Assembly: GCA_030450535.1 (NCBI GenBank)
Contig: JAKDIK010000192.1
Location: 1 to 5,688, forward strand
Direction of reading: 5' to 3'
DNA from: Propionibacteriaceae bacterium
GTDB taxonomy: Bacteria; Actinomycetota; Actinomycetes; Propionibacteriales; Propionibacteriaceae
Length of the DNA stretch: 5,688 bases
Shown here one piece after another: positions 1 to 5,033 of this stretch. The notes under the pieces were generated by a model that saw only the letters and a program-made list of their open reading frames with translations, searched no databases and was not told where the DNA came from. Every line of letters starts with the position of its first letter. Position 1 is the stretch's first letter. The position numbers and the translations under genes were made by a program.

Positions 1-1242
1 CACCAGGCGTGGGCCCGAGTCCTGTGGCCGCTCACCCCGCAGCGGCTGGGAGCAGCGCGGGCAGCGGGCCAGCGTGCGGCAGCGCTGGCAGGCCAGGGCC
101 GGCGCGTAGCCCGCACGCGGCACCTGCAGCAGCACAGGGCCGGACGCCAACCCCGTCCGGATCACCGCGAACACGTCGCGCGGCAGGCGGGCGGCGTGGG
201 CGTCCGGGTCGCGTTCCAGAGCCCGGTCGGTGTCGGACGCCAGCCGGACGGCGGGTCCCCGCCGCCGCGCCTCCCGCGGGGCCAGCCCGAGCGGGACGAG
301 CCAGCCCCGCTCGACGAGCGCCTGCGCCTCGGCGGTGCGGCCGAAGCCCGCGAGCAGCAGGCCGCAGCGCTCCAGGGAGGCGCGCAGGCTGGCGACCTCG
401 CGGGCGTGCGGGTAGGGGGCGCGCGGCTCGGCGAGGGCGTCGTTGCCCTCGTCCCACACGACGATGAGGCCCAGATCACGGACCGGCGCGAACACCGCCG
501 CGCGGGTGCCGATGACGAACGCCACGTCGCCGCGGGCGGCGGCCAGATAGTTGCGGTACCGGGCCGCGGGGCCGAGGTCGGCCGACAGCGTGGCGTACGA
601 GCCGGTGCCGAACACCTCCGCGCAGCGTGCCTCGAGGCGGGCCAGGGCCTCGGCGTCCGGCACGACGACGATGGCCCCGCGACCGGACGCCAGCGTCGCG
701 GCGACGGCGTCGGCGAGCCCGCCGGGCCAGTCGCCGGGGCCGCCGAACACCGCGACCGGGTTCCACACCGCACGCAGCGGCTCCCCCGCGCGCAGCCCGG
801 CGACGTAGCGCTCCCCGCCGGGCAGCGCGGCCAGCACCCCCGGCGGCCTGGTCAGGTCGGGGGCTGGCCGCTTCGGGCGCGCCGCCTTCTCGGTGGCGGC
901 GTGCCGCGGCGGGACGGCGAGCCGGACCACGTCGGAGAACGTGCCGCCCCAGTGGTCGGCCACGGCGCGCACGAGGCGGGCGGTGGCCGGTGTGAGGACC
1001 GGCTCGGGGGACGTGACGCGCTCGAGGCAGGCCAGCTTCGCGCCCACCTCGGAGGTGTCGGCCGTCTCGAGGACGTAGCCGTCGCGCAGGCGTCCGGCGA
1101 ACCGGACGCGCACCCGCACACCGGGGGCGACGTCCGCGGCGAGTTCGTCGGGGATGAGGTAGTCGAACGGCCGATCCAGATGCGCCAACGGCACGTCGAC
1201 TGCCACGCGCGCGACGCGCAAGGTGTCGGAACCGTCGGTCAT
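1..1242 (-). CDS. priA: PriA, primosomal protein N' with eroded helicase motifs (3' end outside window)
   Basis: Replication-restart protein that in other bacteria binds stalled forks and reloads the replicative helicase. The frame is open for 414 codons from an ATG at 1242 to the window edge, so the C-terminus is missing. The start is supported by AGGA seven bases upstream. The N-terminal 3'-DNA-binding domain is clear, with LDRPFDYLIP at residues 22-31. GTRAAVFAPV at 245-254 matches the PriA motif GTRSALFxP, and the stretch after 263 (EPRAPYPHAREVASLRA) aligns with known PriA. The zinc-binding part begins with C385-x2-C388-x5-C394-x2-C397. The Walker A lysine and threonine are absent (FGGPGDWPGG at 166-175) and the DEEH box reads DEGN at 264-267. 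This is the known actinobacterial form, thought to lack helicase activity. It lies 46 bases after metK and is probably cotranscribed with it. Identity is very secure; biochemical activity is not. Confidence 0.96.
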   Translation of the reverse strand, partial: MTDGSDTLRVARVAVDVPLAHLDRPFDYLIPDELAADVAPGVRVRVRFAGRLRDGYVLETADTSEVGAKLACLERVTSPEPVLTPATARLVRAVADHWGGTFSDVVRLAVPPRHAATEKAARPKRPAPDLTRPPGVLAALPGGERYVAGLRAGEPLRAVWNPVAVFGGPGDWPGGLADAVAATLASGRGAIVVVPDAEALARLEARCAEVFGTGSYATLSADLGPAARYRNYLAAARGDVAFVIGTRAAVFAPVRDLGLIVVWDEGNDALAEPRAPYPHAREVASLRASLERCGLLLAGFGRTAEAQALVERGWLVPLGLAPREARRRGPAVRLASDTDRALERDPDAHAARLPRDVFAVIRTGLASGPVLLQVPRAGYAPALACQRCRTLARCPRCSQPLRGERPQDSGPRLV

Positions 1243-1249
1243 GCGGCGA

Positions 1250-1253
1250 TCCT
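1250..1253 (-). promoter_or_regulatory. priA ribosome binding site
   Basis: AGGA lies seven bases before the priA ATG. It forms half of the perfect 8-base palindrome TCCTAGGA (1250-1257), so it could in principle be partly masked in the transcript. It supports the ATG at 1242 as the start. Confidence 0.6.
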
Positions 1254-1264
1254 AGGACCCCGCT

Positions 1265-1283
1265 CCGTCATTCCGCCTGACGG
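1265..1283 (-). other. Small hairpin between metK and priA
   Basis: On the transcribed strand CCGTCA and TGACGG form a perfect 6-bp stem around the 7-base loop GGCGGAA, starting six bases after the metK stop. No T-run follows, so it does not fit a classical intrinsic terminator. It may be a processing or 3'-end-stabilising element, a weak attenuator, or chance. The stem is short for so GC-rich a genome. Confidence 0.35.
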
Positions 1284-1288
1284 TCGGC

Positions 1289-2479
1289 TCAGCCCCTCAC
1301 GGCCGCCGCGAGGGCGTCCGCGCGATCGGTCCGCTCCCAGGTGAACTCCGGCAGCTCCCGGCCGAAGTGACCGTAGTTCGTCGTCAGCGAGAAGATGGGC
1401 CGCAGCAGGTCCAGATCGCGGATGATCGCGGCCGGCCGCAGGTCGAACGTCGCGAGCACCGCGTCGTTGATCTGCTCGACCGGCACCTTCTCGGTGCCGA
1501 AGCACTGCGTGTAGAAGCCCACCGGGTGAGCACGCCCGATGGCGTAGGCCACCTGCACCTCGCAGCGGTCCGCGAGCCCGGCCGCGACGACGTTCTTGGC
1601 GGCCCAGCGCATGGCGTAGGACGCCGAGCGATCCACCTTGGACGGGTCCTTGCCCGAGAAGGCCCCGCCGCCGTGGCGGGCCATGCCGCCGTAGGTGTCG
1701 ACGATGATCTTGCGGCCCGTCAGTCCGGCGTCGCCCATCGGCCCGCCGATGACGAACTTGCCGGTCGGGTTCACGTAGGTCTTCTTGCCCTCGGACGCGA
1801 TCTCGTAGCCGGCGAGCACCGGATTGATCACGTTCTCGACGATGGCGGACTTGATGATGCCGTCGCGCCAGGCGTCCTCGGTGTGCTGGGTCGACACGAC
1901 CACGGCATCGACGCGCACGGCGCGGTCACCCTCGTACTCGATCGTCACCTGGGTCTTGCCGTCGGGCAGCACCCACGGCAGGATCCCCTCGCGGCGCACC
2001 AACGCCAGCCGCTCCGACAGCCGGTGGGCGATGTCGATGGGCAGCGGCATGAGCGAGGGCGTGTCGGTGCAGGCGTAGCCGAACATGAGCCCCTGATCGC
2101 CGGCGCCCTGAAGATCCAGCTCGGTGGTCTGCGTGCCGTCGCGGGTCTCCTCGGCGCGGTCGACGCCCTGGGCGATGTCGGGGCTCTGGTTGCCGAGCGA
2201 CACCAGGACGCCGCACGACCGGCCGTCGAACGAGGCGCCCGCATGGTCGTAGCCCGTGGTGATGATGCGTTCGCGGGCGATGGACGCGATGTCGGCGTAC
2301 GCGTCGGTGGCCACCTCGCCGGCCACCACGACGGTTCCGGTGGTGACGAGCGTCTCGACCGCGACGCGCGAGTGCGGATCGGCGCTGAGCAGCGCATCCA
2401 ACACGGCGTCGCTGACGGAATCGGCCAGCTTGTCCGGATGACCCTCGGTCACGGACTCCGACGTGAACAGACGGCTCAT
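1289..2479 (-). CDS. metK: S-adenosylmethionine synthetase MetK
   Basis: Cytoplasmic methionine adenosyltransferase. It makes S-adenosylmethionine from methionine and ATP, releasing phosphate and diphosphate; the family is a homotetramer needing Mg2+ and K+. The product has 396 residues, the usual length. GHPDK at residues 13-17 holds the conserved active-site histidine. The first family signature GAGDQGLMFGYA is at 125-136 and the glycine-rich phosphate loop GGGAFSGKD at 270-278. NPTGKFVIGGPMGDAGLTGR spans 237-256 and YGHFGR 369-374. No key residue is missing. The ATG overlaps the coaBC stop as ATGA, and an AAGGGGG site formed by the last coaBC codons lies four bases upstream, so translational coupling to coaBC is likely. 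There is no room for a SAM riboswitch in front of it. It supplies the methyl donor and sits in the conserved actinobacterial order before priA. Confidence 0.99.
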   Translation of the reverse strand: MSRLFTSESVTEGHPDKLADSVSDAVLDALLSADPHSRVAVETLVTTGTVVVAGEVATDAYADIASIARERIITTGYDHAGASFDGRSCGVLVSLGNQSPDIAQGVDRAEETRDGTQTTELDLQGAGDQGLMFGYACTDTPSLMPLPIDIAHRLSERLALVRREGILPWVLPDGKTQVTIEYEGDRAVRVDAVVVSTQHTEDAWRDGIIKSAIVENVINPVLAGYEIASEGKKTYVNPTGKFVIGGPMGDAGLTGRKIIVDTYGGMARHGGGAFSGKDPSKVDRSASYAMRWAAKNVVAAGLADRCEVQVAYAIGRAHPVGFYTQCFGTEKVPVEQINDAVLATFDLRPAAIIRDLDLLRPIFSLTTNYGHFGRELPEFTWERTDRADALAAAVRG

Positions 2480-3702
2480 CGATCCCCCTTCTTCTCCGAC
2501 GCCACCACGGCGTCCCAGATGCGATGTGCGATGACGGACTTGTCGCCGGTGGCCTCAGCCACGACCCCGTTCGCGTCGAGAATGACCACCGTGTTGTCGG
2601 CCCGGCCGAAGACGGCCCCACCGCTCACGTCGTTGCACACGAGCAGGTCGCAGCCCTTGCGCGCCAGCTTGCCCCGGCCCAGGTCGATGAGTTCGCTCCG
2701 GTCGGACGCCGTCTCCGCGGCGAAGCCGACGATCGTCTGCGGCCGCGGACGCGCATGGCTCAGCGCGGCCAGCACGTCGGTGGTCTGGACGAGCTCGACG
2801 CTCACCGAGGCGGCGCCGTCCTTCTTGATCTTGCCCGCGCTCGGCGTGGCCGGGGTGAAGTCGGCGGGGGCGGCCGCCATGACGAGGGCGTCCGCGTCGG
2901 GTGCCAGCTCGAGCATCGCGTCGGCCAGGTCACCGGTGGACGACACGGCCACCACCTCGACGCCGGCCGGCAGCGACCCGGTGATGTGCGCGGCGACCAG
3001 GGTCACGGCCGCGCCCCGAAGGGCGGCCGCCCGCGCCAGCGCGATGCCCTGCAGTCCACTGGACGCGTTGCCCAGGAACCGGACCGGATCGAGCGCCTCG
3101 TGCGTGCCGCCCGCGCTCACGACGACCCGGCGCCCGGTCAGGTCGCGGGCGCGCACGGCGGCGACGGTGTCGGGATCCTCCAGCAGCGACAGCGCGACGG
3201 CGGCGATGTCGACGGGCTCCGGAAGGCGTCCGGGCCCCGAATCTGCGCCGGTGAGGCGGCCGTCGGCGGGATCGAGCACGATTACTCCACGCTCGCGCAG
3301 CGTGGCCACGTTGGCCACGGTGGCCGGGTGCAGCCACATCTCGGTGTGCATGGCCGGAACCATGAGCACCGGGCAGCGCGCGGTCAGAAGCACGTTGGTC
3401 AGCAGGTCGTCGGCCCGGCCGGACGCCGCCCGCGCGAGCAGATCGGCGGTGGCGGGGGCGACGACCACGAGGTCGGCCGACTGCCCGATGCGGACGTGCG
3501 GCACCTCGTGGACGTCGCTGAAGACGCCCGTGGCCACGGGGGCACCCGAGAGAGCGGCCCACGTGGCTTCACCGACGAACGCCAAGGCGTTCGCCGTCGG
3601 GACGACCGTGACGTCGTGCCCGCCCTCGCTGAAGCGGCGGAGTACCTCGCACGCCTTGTAGGCGGCGATCCCCCCGGCCACGCCGAGGACGATGCGGCTC
3701 AC
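2476..3702 (-). CDS. coaBC: CoaBC, bifunctional phosphopantothenoylcysteine decarboxylase / synthetase
   Basis: Two consecutive steps of coenzyme A synthesis: CoaB joins 4'-phosphopantothenate to cysteine using CTP, and FMN-dependent CoaC decarboxylates the product to 4'-phosphopantetheine. From the GTG at 3702 the protein has 408 residues, normal for the fusion. The N-terminal flavodoxin-like CoaC half shows GGIAAYK at 10-16, the expected active-site histidine H69, and APATADLLA at 82-90. The CoaB half starts near residue 188, with LDPVRFLGN at 204-212, KIKK at 291-294, GFAAE at 326-330 and NDVS at 357-360. The CoaC sites that hold Asn125 and Cys158 in E. coli read PAMH (H119) and TGADSG (151-156), as I recall for other actinobacteria. 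An open frame continues upstream, but it runs into rpoZ and carries no family sequence, so the GTG before SRIVLG is preferred. No clear Shine-Dalgarno precedes it. Its stop overlaps the metK start. Confidence 0.97.
   Translation of the reverse strand: MSRIVLGVAGGIAAYKACEVLRRFSEGGHDVTVVPTANALAFVGEATWAALSGAPVATGVFSDVHEVPHVRIGQSADLVVVAPATADLLARAASGRADDLLTNVLLTARCPVLMVPAMHTEMWLHPATVANVATLRERGVIVLDPADGRLTGADSGPGRLPEPVDIAAVALSLLEDPDTVAAVRARDLTGRRVVVSAGGTHEALDPVRFLGNASSGLQGIALARAAALRGAAVTLVAAHITGSLPAGVEVVAVSSTGDLADAMLELAPDADALVMAAAPADFTPATPSAGKIKKDGAASVSVELVQTTDVLAALSHARPRPQTIVGFAAETASDRSELIDLGRGKLARKGCDLLVCNDVSGGAVFGRADNTVVILDANGVVAEATGDKSVIAHRIWDAVVASEKKGDR
2484..2490 (-). promoter_or_regulatory. 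metK ribosome binding site inside coaBC
   Basis: AAGGGGG, made by the coaBC codons for Lys-Lys-Gly, lies four bases before the metK ATG. Together with the ATGA stop/start overlap it suggests that ribosomes finishing coaBC start metK directly. Confidence 0.6.
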
Positions 3703-3721
3703 GGTGCGGGACGCCCGGCGC

Positions 3722-4060
3722 TCAGGCCAGATCGTCGGGATCGAACGGGTCGAACGAGAAATCGGGGTCGGCCTCGGCGGCGGCACGCGCCTGGGCCTCG
3801 GCCTCCGGATCGATCTCGCCACACTCCAGCAGGTCGGCGTTGATCTCGCGCAGCGCGATCGTCAGCGGCTTCTCCTGGACGCCCGCGTCGACCAGCGGGC
3901 CGACGTTCTCGAGCAGGCCCTCGCCGAGCTGGCTGTAGTACGCGTTGATCTGCCGCGCGCGCTTGGCGGCGAACAGGACGAGGCGGTACTTGGAGTCGAC
4001 CTTGGTCAGGAGCTCATCGATCGGGGGGTTCGTGATCCCCTCGGGAACATGCGTGCTCAA
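3722..4060 (-). CDS. rpoZ: RNA polymerase omega subunit RpoZ
   Basis: Small subunit that wraps the C-terminus of beta-prime and helps assemble and stabilise RNA polymerase. The product has 112 residues. The core contains ITNPPIDELLTKVDSKY at 9-25, AAKRARQINAYYSQLGEG at 31-48 and EKPLTIALREINADLL at 63-78, an almost exact match to actinobacterial omega. The start is a TTG at 4060: AGAAGG lies seven bases upstream, and the first residues MSTHVPEG resemble the Streptomyces start. A nearby ATG at 4050 is out of frame. After residue 78 the protein has an acidic tail rich in Asp, Glu and Ala, ending with a tandem FDPFDPDD (103-110). That makes it somewhat longer than the roughly 90-residue Streptomyces protein. 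It lies 37 bases after gmk, behind two hairpins, and 19 bases before coaBC. The identification is secure; the role of the tail is unknown. Confidence 0.97.
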   Translation of the reverse strand: MSTHVPEGITNPPIDELLTKVDSKYRLVLFAAKRARQINAYYSQLGEGLLENVGPLVDAGVQEKPLTIALREINADLLECGEIDPEAEAQARAAAEADPDFSFDPFDPDDLA

Positions 4061-4067
4061 ACTTCAA

Positions 4068-4073
4068 CCTTCT
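4068..4073 (-). promoter_or_regulatory. rpoZ ribosome binding site, fixing the TTG start
   Basis: AGAAGG is seven bases before the TTG at 4060 and 15 bases after the end of the second hairpin. No in-frame ATG or GTG lies nearby before the conserved ITNPPIDELL block, so this site decides the start. Confidence 0.75.
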
Positions 4074-4088
4074 CGCAGAATGGGAAAC

Positions 4089-4126
4089 GGCTTGTGACTA
4101 CAAGCCCAGCAAGCTTACCAGCTTGC
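4089..4126 (-). other. Two tandem perfect hairpins at the end of gmk, before rpoZ
   Basis: On the transcribed strand, GCAAGCT-GGTA-AGCTTGC (4126-4109) is followed after two bases by GGCTTGT-AGTC-ACAAGCC (4106-4089). Each is a perfect 7-bp stem with a four-base loop. The first lies in the last codons of gmk; the second contains the gmk stop TAG (4100-4098). The sequence then runs GTTTCCC, with only a short T-run, so a strong intrinsic terminator is not shown. Because all four arms carry CAAGC or GCTTG, arms of the two hairpins could also pair with each other. Likely roles are partial termination, an RNA processing site or 3'-end protection that sets rpoZ level apart from gmk. The structure is seen; the role is inferred. 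Confidence 0.6.
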
Positions 4127-4649
4127 CCACGGTGGCACCCAACTCGTCGTTGACGACGACCTCGTCGAACTCGGCGGCGGCCTCCAACTCCACGCGCGCG
4201 GTCTGCAACCGGCGCTCCACCTGGTCGTTGGTCTCGGTGCCCCGGCCGGTCAACCGACCGACCAGGGTCCCCCAGTCCGGGGGTGCCAGAAAGATCGACC
4301 GCGCCTGCGGAAGACGTTCGCGCACCTGCCGGGCGCCGGCGAGGTCGATCTCGAGAATGACGACGCGGCCTTCGGCTTCGGCGGCGAACACCGGCGCGGC
4401 CGGCGTCCCGTAGCGGTGTCGACCATGGACGACCGCCCACTCCAGCAGGCCGCCGTCCTCGACGAGTGCGTCGAACTCGGCCTCGCTGACGAAGAGGTAG
4501 TGCACCCCATCGACCTCACCGGGCCGCGGCGCGCGGGTGGTGGTCGAGACCGACACCCAGATCTGGGGGTGTTCGGCCGCCAGGCGTGACACCACGGTCC
4601 CCTTGCCCACTCCCGCGGGACCGGAAATGACCGTGATGCCAGGTGTCAC
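4098..4649 (-). CDS. gmk: Guanylate kinase Gmk
   Basis: Cytoplasmic kinase that phosphorylates GMP and dGMP to the diphosphates with ATP, essential for GTP supply and for recycling guanine nucleotides. The product has 183 residues, at the short end for the family because it begins directly at the first strand. The P-loop is GPAGVGKGT (10-18), with Ala where Ser is common. The GMP-binding segment holds S35, R39, R42, E45 and Y51 in STTTRAPRPGEVDGVHY, followed by E70 and YGTP at 80-83. LEID at 99-102 and the arginines near RLTGRGTE and VERRLQTA belong to the nucleotide-binding and lid regions. The GTG start overlaps the mihF stop as GTGA, with GAAGG ten bases upstream; longer versions would run further into mihF. 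gmk next to rpoZ is an old bacterial pairing. Two hairpins cover its 3' end. Confidence 0.98.
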   Translation of the reverse strand: MTPGITVISGPAGVGKGTVVSRLAAEHPQIWVSVSTTTRAPRPGEVDGVHYLFVSEAEFDALVEDGGLLEWAVVHGRHRYGTPAAPVFAAEAEGRVVILEIDLAGARQVRERLPQARSIFLAPPDWGTLVGRLTGRGTETNDQVERRLQTARVELEAAAEFDEVVVNDELGATVGKLVSLLGL

Positions 4650-4957
4650 TTGAACTCGGCCTTCAACCCGGCCACCTGATGTCGGCCGAGCCCGCGCACG
4701 CGACGGTTGGACGCGATGTCGAGCCGCTCCATCACGGCCGTCGCCCGCTTCTCGCCGACGCGCGGTAGGGACTTCAGCAGGTCGACCACCTTGACATGGG
4801 CCAGGACTTCATCCGCCGCCGCCACGTCGAGGGCCTCGGACAGCGACAGGGCGCCGGTGCGAACCTTCGCCTTGAGCTCGGCACGCACGCGGCGGGCCTG
4901 CGTCGCGGCCGCGCGGGCGGCCTGAAGTTGTTCGGTGGTCAGCTGCGGAATGGACAC
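4646..4957 (-). CDS. mihF: Integration host factor, actinobacterial type (mIHF)
   Basis: Nucleoid-associated DNA-binding protein of actinobacteria, unrelated in sequence to the IhfA/IhfB proteins of proteobacteria. It was first known as the host factor for phage L5 integration in mycobacteria and is now seen as a chromosome-organising protein. The product has 103 residues. An N-terminal charged helix (TTEQLQAARAAATQARRVRA, 7-26) is followed by the core with DEVL at 49-52 and LPRVGEKRATAVMERL at 64-79, a helix-two-turn-helix fold resembling ribosomal protein S13. The basic RRVRGLG at 85-91 matches the DNA-binding part of Mycobacterium mIHF. The GTG at 4957 was chosen because SIPQLTTEQ aligns with the mycobacterial start ALPQLTDEQ and GGAG lies six bases upstream. 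A longer version from a TTG at 5023 adds 22 residues with no family likeness. It overlaps gmk by four bases. Confidence 0.96.
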   Translation of the reverse strand: MSIPQLTTEQLQAARAAATQARRVRAELKAKVRTGALSLSEALDVAAADEVLAHVKVVDLLKSLPRVGEKRATAVMERLDIASNRRVRGLGRHQVAGLKAEFK

Positions 4958-5033
4958 GTCGTGCTCCGTTGGTCGTGCGGGGTTGAACTGGTTCGCCCCC
5001 ACCCTAAAGGAGGGGTAACGCAAAGGCTAGCAA
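4958..5033 (-). promoter_or_regulatory. Leader between pyrF and mihF, possible promoter region
   Basis: This 76-base gap is the longest non-coding stretch in the window and the most likely place for an internal promoter of mihF-gmk-rpoZ. TAGGGT (5006-5001) fits the loose actinobacterial -10 form TAnnnT, but no -35 hexamer sits at a normal distance: TTGCTA is 21 bases away and TTGCGT 11. The leader also contains CCTCCTTT (5013-5006), identical to the anti-Shine-Dalgarno end of 16S rRNA, and a weak stem CCCT-CCTTT-AGGG (5014-5002). No terminator for pyrF is evident. A promoter here is plausible but not demonstrated. Confidence 0.3.
4964..4967 (-). promoter_or_regulatory. mihF ribosome binding site
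   Basis: GGAG is six bases before the GTG at 4957. It decides between this start and the upstream TTG at 5023, which would add an unconserved N-terminus. Confidence 0.65.

Noticed and set aside
196..1344. 382-codon open frame on the plus strand, opposite priA
   Set aside because: It is the same-register antisense shadow of priA, with biased composition and no recognisable domain.
2476..2500. SAM riboswitch in front of metK
   Set aside because: metK overlaps the coaBC stop by four bases, so there is no leader to hold one.
1367..3661. 764-codon open frame on the plus strand, opposite metK and coaBC
   Set aside because: Its product is low-complexity, rich in Arg, Gly, Ala and His, and matches no family I know. 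It spans two real genes in different registers. Long antisense frames are normal where GC-rich codons make stops rare.
3703..3822. Upstream extension of coaBC by 40 codons
   Set aside because: The extra residues are Arg/Pro-rich, overlap rpoZ out of frame and lack family similarity; CoaBC proteins begin just before the GGIAAYK motif.
2524..3843. 439-codon open frame on the plus strand, opposite coaBC
   Set aside because: It is an antisense shadow of coaBC; the CoaBC reading has all the family motifs.
4061..4100. Separate rpoZ promoter in the gmk-rpoZ gap
   Set aside because: TTGTAG sits 17 bases before TTCTGC, but the latter is a poor -10 and the TTGTAG belongs to a hairpin arm.
4089..4106. 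Classical Rho-independent terminator after gmk
   Set aside because: The stem is good, but only three T residues and then CCC follow, and rpoZ lies just downstream in a conserved order.
4958..5023. Upstream extension of mihF from a TTG
   Set aside because: The 22 added residues resemble nothing in the mIHF family, and the GTG at 4957 has a good ribosome binding site.
5001..5033. Complete sigma-70-type promoter before mihF
   Set aside because: TAGGGT could be a -10 element, but TTGCTA and TTGCGT lie 21 and 11 bases from it, outside the usual 16-19. Kept only as a possible promoter region.
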